A stretch of DNA of 64,000 bases from Bradyrhizobium sp. B097 (GTDB lineage: Bacteria > Pseudomonadota > Alphaproteobacteria > Rhizobiales > Xanthobacteraceae), in NCBI RefSeq assembly GCF_038957035.1, contig NZ_CP152412.1, forward strand, positions 5,142,501 to 5,206,500, read 5' to 3'. The translations under genes were made by a program, and so were the position numbers. Below are positions 26,510 through 35,649 of the stretch, in pieces. Below the pieces are notes generated by a model. It saw only the letters and a program-made list of their open reading frames with translations, had not been told where the DNA came from and made no database searches. Position 1 is the stretch's first letter, and the number at the start of each line of letters is the position of its first letter.

Positions 26510-27112
26510 TTGCATTTCGAGAGCGCCAATTCCTCCGTCATCAAGTCGATCCGGCAACGTGATTTTCTGAACACGTGGCTGCGACTTTATGCCCGTGGCC
26601 AAACCATCCCGCGGATCGATGAATTCCAGCCGGAGCGGATCGAGGAAGATCTGCCGGACATCGTGTTCTTCACCGTCGACGCGGCAGCCGAGCCGCCACA
26701 ACTGACGATCGAGAGCGATGGCACGCGGATGGCCAGCGCCTACGGTCACAGCGGCAAGGGCCGCCTGCTCGACGACTATCTCGGACCGCGGCTCGCGCCG
26801 GTCGTGATGCCGGTCTACCACGCATGCATCGCGCGGCGGCTGCCCGCCTACACCATCACCGATATCGACGACATCTACGGTCACGTCGTGGCCTATGAAC
26901 GGCTGCTGCTGCCGTTCGCGAATGGCGGCGCTGTCACGCATCTTGTCGCCTCGCTGAAGACGATCAGCGAGAGCGGCAGTTTCGAGATCCGCAATCTGAT
27001 GCGCGGCAACGACGCGCTGCCGAACTTCAAGCTGTGCGCGATCATCGACCGCGACCTGTTCCACCGTGCCCCCGGCCGCATCCCGCCCGGGGATGTGCTT
27101 GAGTTCAGCTAG
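26510..27112 (+). CDS. PAS_5-type domain protein (copy 1)
   Basis: 200 residues. The start is a TTG at 26510: the residues from there (MHFESANSSVIKS) line up with the start of the next gene (MPFRSADPSVVKS), so the TTG is well supported. The domain is the PAS_5 family of alphaproteobacteria: NTWLRLYARGQTIPRIDEF, a small sensor core with YERLLLPF, and a final conserved strand. No HTH, kinase or cyclase output is attached, so it probably acts through a partner. It is 3 bases ahead of a paralogue. Confidence 0.82.
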   Translation: MHFESANSSVIKSIRQRDFLNTWLRLYARGQTIPRIDEFQPERIEEDLPDIVFFTVDAAAEPPQLTIESDGTRMASAYGHSGKGRLLDDYLGPRLAPVVMPVYHACIARRLPAYTITDIDDIYGHVVAYERLLLPFANGGAVTHLVASLKTISESGSFEIRNLMRGNDALPNFKLCAIIDRDLFHRAPGRIPPGDVLEFS

Positions 27113-27115
27113 CCC

Positions 27116-27733
27116 ATGCCATTCAGGAGTGCCGATCCATCGGTGGTCAAATCGATCACGCAGCGGGTGCTGCTGAACGCCTGGCTGCGCGCGCGGCGCA
27201 TGCCGGACGCCCTTCCCTTGCTGTGCGATTTCCACACCGACGGCACCGCCGACGAGCGTGCCGACATGATGGGTTTTGACGTCGTCGGCAGCGGTGACGC
27301 CGCCCGCTTCCTGATCACGCAGGAAGGCGCGCGGCTGACGAGCGCCTATGGCAACGAGCATGTCGAGCCGCGGCTGCGCACCAACCGCTACCTCGACGAC
27401 GCGATCGGCCCGGAACGCTATGCCGGCGTGATCCTGTCCTATCGCGCCTGCCTGGCGCGCAAGCGTCCGACCTACACGGTTGCGGAGGTCACCGACGCCG
27501 ACGGCAAGGACGTGTCCTATGAACGGCTGCTGCTGCCGTTCGGACGCGGCGATACCGTCGAACACATCATCGGCTCGTACAAGGCGATCAGCATCGAGGG
27601 CGGATTTCGGCTGCACAATCTGATGGGCGTAAAGGCGAAGGCCGTGCCTGTCGTCACGGTGCGGGCGGTGATCGACCGCAGGTTCGTGCCCGCGGACCGT
27701 CCGGCGAGCCAGGATTCGGTCGAGCTGATCTAG
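27116..27733 (+). CDS. PAS_5-type domain protein (copy 2)
   Basis: 205 residues, ATG at 27116. It shares with the upstream gene the opening pattern FRSADPSVVKS, the core segment (VSYERLLLPFGRGDTVEHI against VAYERLLLPFANGGAVTHL) and the closing FRLHNLMG. The two are tandem duplicates that have diverged to roughly one third or so identity by eye. Sole PAS-like domain, no output domain. Likely co-transcribed with copy 1 (3-base gap). Function unknown. Confidence 0.83.
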   Translation: MPFRSADPSVVKSITQRVLLNAWLRARRMPDALPLLCDFHTDGTADERADMMGFDVVGSGDAARFLITQEGARLTSAYGNEHVEPRLRTNRYLDDAIGPERYAGVILSYRACLARKRPTYTVAEVTDADGKDVSYERLLLPFGRGDTVEHIIGSYKAISIEGGFRLHNLMGVKAKAVPVVTVRAVIDRRFVPADRPASQDSVELI

Positions 27734-27862
27734 GTCCAGCACTCATACTCATAAACCTTCGCCGATGTCCGGTTCGCCCCGACACCGACCGCCTTTGTGC
27801 GATCGCAGCAAATGTCGGGATGGGCTACAAGCCGAAGGTCTGGGATAAGCTACTGAATAAAA

Positions 27863-28423
27863 TCAGCCCAGCGGTTCGGCTCCAAACCGCCGCCAGAGAT
27901 TCGGATAGCGGCGGGCCAGATGTTCCTGATCTTCCCGGAAGAGCTCACCGGAAGGCCCGGATCCGCCCAATCCGGCTTCGGGCTCGGAATAGTCGCGCAC
28001 GTCGCCTTTGCCACCTTTCTCCGCAAAGATTCGGTTCGCGACGTAGTAGATCTCCTCGAACTCCCACGTGCCATCAGGACCCGGTCGGAGTTGCAATTGC
28101 GCCAAGCTGTCGGAGTCGGCCAGCGCAGGCTCATACACATCCCGTCCCTTCGACACGAGCCAGCGCCGGAAGTATTCGAAGCCATCATCAGAGCAGCCGC
28201 CATGGATCACGTATGCTGCTCCCCACAGATCCCAAGTGTATGCTTTATTGAGATAGCGCCGAAACGCCACCTCGAAGGATTTGATTTGATCGGCAGTTAG
28301 CCCGCGCAACTCCGAGCGCAGGGCATCTAGGTGAGCGGCCGGATTATCGTCGAATCGCGCAGCGCGCTCCATAATCTCCCAGAACTGATCGGCCAGCATC
28401 CCGGATGCAGTCATATGTTCCAC
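27863..28423 (-). CDS. DUF4240 domain protein
   Basis: 186 residues; the DUF4240 pattern is clear: FWEIMERAARFDDN near the N-terminus, then LRGLTADQIKSFEVAFRRYLNKAYTWDLWGAAYVIHGGCSDDGFEYFRRWLVSKGRDVYE. DUF4240 proteins are of unknown function and are often found singly or near toxin or WGR-domain genes. There is no partner here. Codon use and GC content look lower than in the flanking core, which suggests an acquired gene. Confidence 0.85.
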   Translation of the reverse strand: MEHMTASGMLADQFWEIMERAARFDDNPAAHLDALRSELRGLTADQIKSFEVAFRRYLNKAYTWDLWGAAYVIHGGCSDDGFEYFRRWLVSKGRDVYEPALADSDSLAQLQLRPGPDGTWEFEEIYYVANRIFAEKGGKGDVRDYSEPEAGLGGSGPSGELFREDQEHLARRYPNLWRRFGAEPLG

Positions 28424-28523
28424 CTGTGGCTGCTTTTCACGTTGGTTGCACCCGCTTATACGACCCAGCCCCCAAAGTCTGCAACGGGTCCATAAGCAAC
28501 CATTGGCCGCGATCCCTCTTTTC

Positions 28524-28985
28524 TCAACCTGATCGGCATGTCGTTGTGGGTTCGAATGCTGCTTTGCGCGACCGGACTTTGAGTTCTATGGCTTTCCGGG
28601 CAGTTTCCCATGGCACCGCAAGCGTGCCCGTCATCCGATCAATTGTAACTTTGCCGTCGAACTGAATATCGCGCGTTATACCTTGATCCCATTCAATCGA
28701 AACTGAAAATGATAATTGGCCGGACCCTCGATCGTAGTTAGTGACTTTAGCGGCGACGGGCTGCTTCAGTGCGCCTTCAGACCAACTCAGCCTGATCACC
28801 GGGAAAGGCTTACCGTCCGAGACGATGACAATATAGCCGCCGATATCCCCGCTCTCTCGTTCCACGCAACTGTCAGTGTAATAGACGGTCTTGTCTGCAA
28901 ATGCAGGCGAACAAACCGCTCCGATAACAACCATTGCAGCGGCTGTAAACCAGCACACGTCGCGCTTGCATCGTCTGGTTACCAC
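28524..28985 (-). CDS. Secreted hypothetical protein
   Basis: 153 residues from the GTG at 28985, which has AAGGAG at good spacing; the frame extends upstream but without a signal. A signal peptide (about 1-31, ending SPAFA) is followed by a compact beta-rich domain with a single late Cys pair (DSCVERES near the start, TTTCRSG at the end). No family recognised. Lower GC than the core genes. It probably belongs to the same small acquired patch as the DUF4240 gene. Confidence 0.6.
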   Translation of the reverse strand: MVTRRCKRDVCWFTAAAMVVIGAVCSPAFADKTVYYTDSCVERESGDIGGYIVIVSDGKPFPVIRLSWSEGALKQPVAAKVTNYDRGSGQLSFSVSIEWDQGITRDIQFDGKVTIDRMTGTLAVPWETARKAIELKVRSRKAAFEPTTTCRSG

Positions 28986-29218
28986 GGTCGATCTCCTTAA
29001 ATGTCGAGCTACACGGACCGGGCTTCTGTCGGAGGCCATAGCGATGTGGATGCATCGAATGACTCGGCTGGGTCATTTTCGACGGACTGGTCAGCGATTG
29101 TCAGCAGGTTGATGTCCGCTTCTGTCCGTAAGCGCCGAACGGGAGCCGAACGCGAAGTGTCCTGGTTGCCCGGACTCCCGTGATTCACATCCCCAAACTG
29201 GGGTTCGCGCAGAACGCG

Positions 29219-29602
29219 TCAGCCCTTCTTGCGCGCCTTTGCCGGCACTTCCTTGGCATAGATATCCGGCTTGAAGCCGACGACGCGCTTCGGCCCGAGA
29301 TCGAGCACCGGGCGCTTGATCATCGACGGCTGCTCGGCCATCAGCGCCAGCGCCTTGCGCTCGTTCAACCCTTCCTTGTCGGCATCGGGCAGTTTCTTGA
29401 AGGTGGTGCCGGCGCGATTGAGCAGCGTTTCCCAGCCGATCTCGTCGCTCCACTGCTTGAGCTTGTCCTTGGCGATGCCGGCGGTCTTGTAGTCGTGGAA
29501 GTCGTAGCCGACGCCGTGATCGTCGAGCCAGGCGCGCGCCTTCTTCATGGTGTCGCAGTTCTTGATGCCGTAGATGGTGATGGTCAAAGCCGTTCCCCGC
29601 AT
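29219..29602 (-). CDS. ArsC/Spx family reductase-like protein
   Basis: 127 residues; start at the ATG 29602 or a TTG at 29587. It has the ArsC-like thioredoxin fold of the YffB group: ITIYGIKNCDTMKKARAWLDDHGVGYDFHDYK, with a single redox Cys in NCDTMKK, and the late FKPDIYAKEVP. YffB-type proteins are glutathione-dependent thiol reductases, not true arsenate reductases. Downstream on the same strand is the unrelated DUF-like gene; upstream are repeats. Role inferred from family only. Confidence 0.85.
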   Translation of the reverse strand: MRGTALTITIYGIKNCDTMKKARAWLDDHGVGYDFHDYKTAGIAKDKLKQWSDEIGWETLLNRAGTTFKKLPDADKEGLNERKALALMAEQPSMIKRPVLDLGPKRVVGFKPDIYAKEVPAKARKKG

Positions 29603-29698
29603 GCGATTGCTACGGAGAAACTAGCCTCACTGCAACGGCAGCGCCAGATCAGACCGCGCCGCGAGGATGTGAAGAAGGCGTAGTGCTCATACTCGGTG

Positions 29699-29901
29699 TC
29701 GTCCCCCGGCTCGACCGGGGGACCCAGTACGCCGCGGCGTCTCCGTGATCGGTGCATGGCGCTCGCCAGAAACACCGCCGTCGTCCTGGCGAAAGCCAGG
29801 ACCCATAACCATCGCAGTTGATTGTGAATGGGATCGCGGCCCCAGCGTCGCGCAATGACTGAGATTTGGGGTAATGGGTCCTGGCTTTCGCCGGGACGAC
29901 G
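29699..29901. repeat. Two hairpin repeats between P460 and the ArsC-like gene
   Basis: Unit 1, about 29699-29741, holds a CCCCCGG/CCGGGGG hairpin seen also at 12830-12872 and 13024-13070. Unit 2 is a 28-base inverted repeat with arms 29779-29806 and 29874-29901 and one mismatch, each arm itself a GTCCTGG-CGAAAG-CCAGGAC hairpin. Such units fill the 3' ends between genes. Confidence 0.83.
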
Positions 29902-29921
29902 ATGAGGGTGGTAGATCGCAC

Positions 29922-30431
29922 TCAATGCGCATAGTGCGTGAAGACGAAATCGTGATCGCTGGCATGAGCCTCGTGACAGGCGAAACACGTCTCGTGCTGG
30001 GCGGCATCGACCGGCTTGCCGTCGATGAAGCGGCCAAAGCCCCAGCCGCCGGTCGAGGCATATTTGGCGGAGTCCTTGACCATGACCTGGACGGTGGTCG
30101 CCTGCCCCGTGATGAAGGCGCCATCGAGGCCCGCAACCGGCTTGCGCTTCCAGGCGAGCTTCACCAGCACGGTGCCGTCGGGGAAACGCGCGGCGCCGTC
30201 CTGATAGGCCTTCACGGCGGTCGCGTTGCCTAGCACGCTGCGCAGTTCGTCGAGCCCGGTCTCCTCGCCGACCGCGATCAGCTTCCAGTCGCGATAGCCG
30301 TCCGGAATTTTCACGCCGAAGATCGGCGATGCCGGCGCCGCGTCATCGGCGTGCCCGACGGCAAACGGCAATGACGCACTGATGCAGGCTGCCGCGATCG
30401 CGGCAGCTGCCCATTTCACACCCTGTCTCAT
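29922..30431 (-). CDS. Cytochrome P460 family protein
   Basis: 169 residues. Signal peptide 1 to about 28 (VGHA-DDA), then a beta-sheet domain typical of P460-like proteins (PIFGVKIPDGYRDWKLIAVG, AYQDGAARFPDGTVLVKLAWKRK) and the c-type haem site CFACH at residues 149-153 near the C-terminus. Its Lys-rich WKRK segment is in the place of the cross-linking lysine in real P460 cytochromes. It is periplasmic. Family members oxidise hydroxylamine or NO in some bacteria, or are of unknown use. No partner electron-transfer gene is adjacent. Confidence 0.88.
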   Translation of the reverse strand: MRQGVKWAAAAIAAACISASLPFAVGHADDAAPASPIFGVKIPDGYRDWKLIAVGEETGLDELRSVLGNATAVKAYQDGAARFPDGTVLVKLAWKRKPVAGLDGAFITGQATTVQVMVKDSAKYASTGGWGFGRFIDGKPVDAAQHETCFACHEAHASDHDFVFTHYAH

Positions 30432-30464
30432 GATCCCTGTCCGCGCTCTCGATTCTTGTTTGAC

Positions 30465-30508
30465 GCGTTTTCTTCACGCGAACCGGTATCCACTTCGCTC
30501 GAAAACGC
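30465..30508. repeat. REP-like hairpin, family G
   Basis: GCGTTTTC (30465-30472) with GAAAACGC (30501-30508), a close copy of the element at 19582-19625. It ends one base before the stop codon of the alpha/beta hydrolase gene (30510-30512). Confidence 0.86.
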
Positions 30509-30509
30509 T

Positions 30510-31550
30510 CTAGACCTTGCTGACGTCGATGATGGCCTGGGTGAAGGCCTGCGGCGCTTCCTGCGGCAGATTATGACCGATGCCGCCGGTCAGGGTCCGA
30601 TGCTCGTAATGCCCGGAGAACTTCTTGGCATAGGCCGCGGGCTCCGGATGCGGCGCGCCGTTGGCATCGCCCTCCATCGTGATGGTCGGGATCGCGATCA
30701 CGGGCGCCTGGGCCAGCGTCTTCTCGAACGCGTCGTACTTCGCCTCGCCTTCGGCGAGACCGAGCCGCCAGCGATAGTTGTGGATCACGATATCGACATG
30801 GTCGGGATTCTCGAACGCAACAGCGCTGCGGTCATAGGTGGCGTCGTCGAACTTCCACTGCGGCGAGGCGAGCTGCCAGATCAGCTTGTTAAAATCGTGC
30901 CGGTTCTTGGCATAGCCCTCGCGGCCGCGCTCGGTGGCGAAATAGAACTGGTACCACCATTGCAGCTCGGCCTTCGGCGGCAGCGGCATCTTGCCGGCCG
31001 CCTGGCTGCCGATCAGATAGCCGCTGACCGACACCATGGCCTTGCAGCGCTCGGGCCAGAGCACCGCCATGATGTTGGCGGTGCGCGCGCCCCAATCATA
31101 GCCGCCGAGCACAGCCTTCTCGATCTTCAAGGCGTCCATCAAGGCGATGATGTCGGCCGCGACCGCGACCGGCTGGCCGCTGCGCATCGTATCGCTGGAG
31201 AGGAAACGCGTCGTGCCGTAGCCGCGCAGATGCGGCACGATCACGCGATAGCCGGCCTCGGCCAGCGTCGGCACGACGTCGGCATAGCTGTGGATATCGT
31301 ACGGCCAGCCGTGCAGCAGGATGACTGCGGGACCCGACGCCGGGCCCATTTCGACATAGCCGGTATCGAGCACGCCGGCATTGATCTGCTTGACCGGACC
31401 GATCGTGGTGTGGCTCCCGGCCTTGACCGCTGATAGCGCCGGCTTGGACTGGGCCTCGGCCGATCCGATGAAGCCGAGCCTGGAAACGGCAAGGATCCCG
31501 CCGGCGATGCCAAGGAAGCGGCGGCGTTGCTGATTGATGGATTGCGACAT
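30510..31550 (-). CDS. Tat-exported alpha/beta hydrolase, epoxide hydrolase-like
   Basis: 346 residues. A twin-arginine signal RRRFLGIAGG (9-18) leads, so the protein is exported folded. The alpha/beta hydrolase core follows: HGWP oxyanion loop (80-83), nucleophile elbow GGYDWGARTA with Asp152, as in epoxide hydrolases and dehalogenases, and a final His in GGIGHNLPQEAPQ. It probably hydrolyses an epoxide, halide or ester in the periplasm. Divergent from a winged-helix/TPR regulator with a 164-base gap, which may control it. Confidence 0.9.
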   Translation of the reverse strand: MSQSINQQRRRFLGIAGGILAVSRLGFIGSAEAQSKPALSAVKAGSHTTIGPVKQINAGVLDTGYVEMGPASGPAVILLHGWPYDIHSYADVVPTLAEAGYRVIVPHLRGYGTTRFLSSDTMRSGQPVAVAADIIALMDALKIEKAVLGGYDWGARTANIMAVLWPERCKAMVSVSGYLIGSQAAGKMPLPPKAELQWWYQFYFATERGREGYAKNRHDFNKLIWQLASPQWKFDDATYDRSAVAFENPDHVDIVIHNYRWRLGLAEGEAKYDAFEKTLAQAPVIAIPTITMEGDANGAPHPEPAAYAKKFSGHYEHRTLTGGIGHNLPQEAPQAFTQAIIDVSKV

Positions 31551-31714
31551 GGCGATCTCCTTAAGTCTGGTGTCGGCATCGACTATTGCAGAGACCGACC
31601 CCGCCCGCTTTCAGAGGACGTGGATATGTCCTTCAGACCGTCGTGATTTTGGCCCCACGCCGCCTGTGCTAGGTTCCGCCCTGGATTCAGCCGCCGGCCG
31701 CCGGACTCTTCGAT

Positions 31715-33268
31715 TTGACCTACCATTTCAACGACTTGACCCTCGACTCCGAGCGCCGGGAGCTGCGCCGCGGCGATGCCCTGGTGGCCGTCGAGCCGCA
31801 GGTCTTCGATCTGCTTGAGTTCCTGATCCGCGCCCGCGACCGCGTCGTCAGCCGCGACGAGGTGCTGGCGGCGGTCTGGCACGGCCGGATCGTCTCGGAA
31901 GCGACGCTGAGCAGCCGGGTCAATGCGGCGCGGACCGCGATCGGCGACAATGGCGAGGAGCAGCGGCTGATCCGCACCCTGCCCCGCAAAGGCCTGCGCT
32001 TTGTCGGCGATGTCAGCGAGCACAGCGCGCCCGATCATTCGATTGTGGACAAGGCCGCCCCGCCGCGGCCGAGCGAAGGTCCGTCGATCGCGGTCTTGCC
32101 CTTCACCAATATGAGCGGCGATCCCGAGCAGGATTATTTCGCCGACGGCATCGCCGAGGACATCACCACCGCGCTTGCGCGTTGCAGCCGCCTCACCGTG
32201 ATCGCGCGCAACTCCGCCTTCACCTACAAGGGCAAGGCGGTCGATATCCGCCAGGTCGGGCGCGATCTCGGTGTCGGCTATGTGCTCGAAGGCAGCGTCC
32301 GCCGCGGCGGCGACCGCCTGCGCATCACCGGACAGTTGATCGACGCCGTCTCCGGCGCGCATCTGTGGGCCGACCGCTTCGACGGCGCGGCGACCGACGT
32401 GTTCGACCTGCAGGACCGCATCACCGAGAACGTGGTCGGCGCGATCGAGCCGACCTTGCTCGTTGCGGAAGCCGAGCGGGTGCGGACGGCGCCACCGGAC
32501 AGGCTCGACGCCTACGACCTGCTGCTGCGCGCCTACAGCCTGCGCTACGAGTTCACGCCCGAGGGCATGGTTGCCGCGCTCGATTGCCTCGACCAGGCGC
32601 TGGCTCTCGCCCCGGCTTACGCGCCGGCGCTGGCGGCGTCGGCCTATTGCCACGCCATGCGTCACGTCCAGGGTTGGCTGAAGCCGAACGACGCCTACCG
32701 GGAACGCGCGGTCACGCAGGCCTGGCGCGCAGTCGAGCTCGCGCCGGGTGACCCGCAGGTCCTCTGGATGGCGGCGTTCGCGATCTGGAACATGGCCGAC
32801 GAGATCGAACCCGCGCGCGAATTGTTCGAACGGTCGCTTGCGATCAACCCGAATTCGGCGATGGCGCTCGTCCTGTGCGGCTGGATCGAGGCGATGCGCG
32901 GCAACCAGCAGGCCGGCCGCGCCATGATCGAGCGCGCACAACGGCTGAACCCGCGCGACCCGCGCGGCTGGTTCGCCTCCGCAGCGCTGGCGATCTGCGC
33001 GGTGCTCGACCAGAACTTTGCCGAAGCGGTGATGTGGGCCGACAAGGCGCTAGCGCAGAACCGCCGCTTCGCGGTGGCGCTGCGGGTCTTGATCGTGGCG
33101 CTGGTCAAGACCGGCGAGACCGAGCGCGCGACCCAGATCGCGCGCGAACTGCTCAAGGTCGATCCGGAGTTCACGATCTCCGGATTCCTGTCACGGATTC
33201 CGTTCCCGGTGGAATCGATGTCCGTGACTTATCGTGAAACCCTCAAGGCCGCCGGCGTCCCGGACTGA
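31715..33268 (+). CDS. Winged-helix transcriptional regulator with TolB-like and TPR domains
   Basis: 517 residues; TTG start at 31715. Residues 1-95 are an OmpR/CadC-like winged helix (VAVEPQVFDLLEFLIRARDRVVSRDEVLAAVWHGR, then TLPRKGLRF). Residues about 108-235 form the TolB-like domain common in this type (PSIAVLPFTNMSGDPEQDYF, ADGIAEDITTALARC). The remainder is a TPR array. The protein has no membrane span. It resembles AtoC-free regulators that sense a ligand or a protein through the TPR part. Divergent from the hydrolase gene. Confidence 0.87.
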   Translation: MTYHFNDLTLDSERRELRRGDALVAVEPQVFDLLEFLIRARDRVVSRDEVLAAVWHGRIVSEATLSSRVNAARTAIGDNGEEQRLIRTLPRKGLRFVGDVSEHSAPDHSIVDKAAPPRPSEGPSIAVLPFTNMSGDPEQDYFADGIAEDITTALARCSRLTVIARNSAFTYKGKAVDIRQVGRDLGVGYVLEGSVRRGGDRLRITGQLIDAVSGAHLWADRFDGAATDVFDLQDRITENVVGAIEPTLLVAEAERVRTAPPDRLDAYDLLLRAYSLRYEFTPEGMVAALDCLDQALALAPAYAPALAASAYCHAMRHVQGWLKPNDAYRERAVTQAWRAVELAPGDPQVLWMAAFAIWNMADEIEPARELFERSLAINPNSAMALVLCGWIEAMRGNQQAGRAMIERAQRLNPRDPRGWFASAALAICAVLDQNFAEAVMWADKALAQNRRFAVALRVLIVALVKTGETERATQIARELLKVDPEFTISGFLSRIPFPVESMSVTYRETLKAAGVPD

Positions 33269-33376
33269 TACTGCCCGGAGGACGCGACGATCATTCATCC
33301 GTGGTGCGCCGGGCGGCTTGTTTGGCAGCATCGGCCTGATGGCAGTGCATCCCTCGTCGTCGAGTTCGTAGCGCAT
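33269..33376 (-). pseudogene. IS5-type transposase N-terminal relic
   Basis: 36 codons read MRYELDDEGCTAIRPMLPNK-PPGAPRMNDRRVL, the typical start of IS5/IS427-type transposases. The relic is truncated at the stop codon of the winged-helix regulator and lacks everything after about residue 36. It marks the left edge of the sulfatase island. Confidence 0.72.
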
Positions 33377-33634
33377 GATTCGGCCCGCTTCGGTCAAAGA
33401 TTCGAATCATGGCTCGGCAGTCAGGCTCATTGAACCCGTGCCGACGGGAGCGGTCGCGATGTGCCCGGAAGCGGACACGCATTATGCTCACCTTGAGTTT
33501 TGTCGAGTTTGACCCATTGCAGACATTTTGCACGGCATCATAGAGGGTTCAGAGCGAACCCTGTTGCCTTTGCGCATTCCGCCTGATGGCTGTACTCTCG
33601 GAGCGCGGAAGAAAATCGCCGCGCGGAGGATGCG
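33377..33634. other. Intergenic junction, left side of the sulfatase island
   Basis: 258 bases with no gene. It carries degraded motifs (ccggaagcggac, gacccattgcagac) of a kind also seen in the gaps at 35210-35649 and 38466-39117. A ribosome-binding-like GGAGG occurs just before the sulfatase ATG at 33635. Confidence 0.45.
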
Positions 33635-35209
33635 ATGCCACATTCGAGCGAGCAGAACTCTGAGGACCATCCATCACGTCTCAACCGGCGCGACATGCTG
33701 CTCGCGGGCACAGCGATGGCGGTGGTTTCCACCGCAACGGTTGCGATGGGGACTGCTCCGACATCCGCACAACAACCCCAAAAGCCAAACGTTGTTTTCA
33801 TTCTCGCCGATAATGTCGGTTATGGCGATTTGGGGTGCTATGGCGGCGGAGAGTTGCGTGGCGCACCAACACCGCGTCTCGACCAATTGGCGCGCGAGGG
33901 ATTGCGGCTTACCCAGTTTCTGGTCGAACCGGCCTGTACGCCCTCCCGCGCGGCTCTCTTGACGGGCCAATACTCGATCCGCAACGGCTTATCACTTATA
34001 GCTATCGAGGGTTCCCCTAATACGCTTCCCGCCCGCGCCTTCACCATGGGCGAGCTGTTTAAGGGCGCAGGCTATGCCACGGCGATCTTCGGCAAGTGGC
34101 ATCTCGGCGGCGAACCGCAGAGCTTGCCGACCGCACACGGCTTCGACGAGTACTATGGCATCCCTCCAAATATCTCTTGGGACGCGGCAACCTACGTCAG
34201 CACGACGGAACTAACGCATTCAGTCGCGGCCACTCCGGCCGAGCTTCTAGCGCGTGGGCCGCAAATCGTTGAGGCGACTGCCGGGAGAGCGTTGCAGACG
34301 GTGAAGCCGTTCACACCAGAAGTGCGCGCAAACATCGATTATGAACTGATCGATAAGTCCATCGACTTCATACGGCGGCAGAAGGCCGCCGCGAAGCCCT
34401 TCCTTCTATACCTGCCATTTTCGATGGGACATGTGCCGAACCTGCCTTCTGAGCAGTTCAAGGGCAAATCGCGGATCGGCAATTACGGCGACAAGATCAT
34501 GGAGGGCGACTATCACGTCGGCCAAATCCTCGACACACTGAAAGAACTTGGAATAGACGACAGCACCCTTGTGGTCTTTGCGTCCGACAATGGACCCTAT
34601 GGTCAAACCACGCGGGAGTTCGGAAATGATGGGACGCCCGATATGGGCAATGCCGGTCCCTTCCGTGGCGAGTTGGGAGAAGCGACGGAGGGCGCAATCC
34701 GGACGGTGGCCCTCATCCGCTGGCCCGGAAAGATCCAGCCAAACACAACCTCCTATGCGATGTTCTCAATCATGGATTTCATGCCGACCTTCGCCCACAT
34801 TGTCGGTGGCACGATGCCAACTGATCGTCCTATCGATGGCGTAGACCAGACCGACGTGCTGCTAGGCAACAGCGCCGCGGGACATCGCGAAAATCTCCTG
34901 AGCTTCATTGGTGCCGATCTGGTCGCCGCCCGATGGAAGCAATGGCGCATCTACTTTACCGACGTTCATCCTACTGGCGACGGACCTCAGCGGCAGCCCG
35001 GCATTTTCTCGGCCAGCGCTCGGATGGCGGGCTACCCGAAGGTCTACAACATCGAGATGGACCCGCACGAGGACCTCATCGTGGGAGGCATGTTTAGCTG
35101 GGTGTCAGAGCCGGCGCTCAAGCAGGTCGATGAATATTTGGAAACGGTCAAGAAATATCCCAATCCGCCCGCGCCTAACGTCACGCAGTTCCATGGTGGC
35201 CGCGGTTAA
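33635..35209 (+). CDS. Arylsulfatase-type sulfatase 1, probably Tat-exported
   Basis: 524 residues. A Tat-like signal (NRRDMLLAG, residues 17-25, then hydrophobic) precedes the sulfatase domain. The activation motif is CTPSR at residues 101-105, the Cys type that is converted to formylglycine. Also present: ADNVGYGDLGCYG (metal site, with Asn where a second Asp is normal), GKWHLGG, and FASDNGPYG. Likely periplasmic, hydrolysing a sulfate ester; substrate unknown. The neighbouring FGE gene supplies the required formylglycine. Base use is more mixed than in core genes. Confidence 0.92.
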   Translation: MPHSSEQNSEDHPSRLNRRDMLLAGTAMAVVSTATVAMGTAPTSAQQPQKPNVVFILADNVGYGDLGCYGGGELRGAPTPRLDQLAREGLRLTQFLVEPACTPSRAALLTGQYSIRNGLSLIAIEGSPNTLPARAFTMGELFKGAGYATAIFGKWHLGGEPQSLPTAHGFDEYYGIPPNISWDAATYVSTTELTHSVAATPAELLARGPQIVEATAGRALQTVKPFTPEVRANIDYELIDKSIDFIRRQKAAAKPFLLYLPFSMGHVPNLPSEQFKGKSRIGNYGDKIMEGDYHVGQILDTLKELGIDDSTLVVFASDNGPYGQTTREFGNDGTPDMGNAGPFRGELGEATEGAIRTVALIRWPGKIQPNTTSYAMFSIMDFMPTFAHIVGGTMPTDRPIDGVDQTDVLLGNSAAGHRENLLSFIGADLVAARWKQWRIYFTDVHPTGDGPQRQPGIFSASARMAGYPKVYNIEMDPHEDLIVGGMFSWVSEPALKQVDEYLETVKKYPNPPAPNVTQFHGGRG

Positions 35210-35649
35210 CTTGGAGACTGGTGTCTATTGTCCGTTGTTGGCCCGAATGCGAAGTCCAGCTGGTTGTTAAATTGTCAGCTTATCAGGGTGAAACCGGAAG
35301 TGGCCAGTTGAGGCTCGGATAGGCGCTTTTGATCCTGAGCAGACCGCCGCAACTTCCGGTCTAGCCCGTCTCATGGCCGCTAAGTGCTACAGGGCGACCT
35401 CATCGACATCGCCGTGTCCGCTTTACTTCTAGGTGGTACTCCTAAAGGTGGACGTGGGGACTGACGCAGGGTCATGTCCGCTTTGTTGCATTGATTTAGA
35501 TCAACGTCGTCTCTACCGAACGGTCATACTTCCGGTTGCGCTTTAGGAAAGTCTAGACCGCGCTTCGCCGTCCGCAAACACAAAAGCTACCGCACAGATG
35601 CCGATATTGGACCATCGTCCGACATCGACCGAGGATTCCGCCAGGTGGC
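35210..35649. other. Intergenic gap inside the sulfatase island
   Basis: 440 bases with no gene. A 9-bp inverted pair ACCGGAAGT (35293-35301) and ACTTCCGGT (35352-35360) occurs, and a further ACTTCCGGT near 35528. The same 9-mer is at 38752-38760. These look like debris of a decayed repeat or insertion sequence. Confidence 0.4.

Noticed and set aside
26372..27742. A 456-codon open frame on the minus strand, antisense to both PAS genes
   Set aside because: It mirrors the frame of two genes with clear family patterns and good start logic; GC-rich DNA gives long antisense frames. No recognised protein sequence in it.
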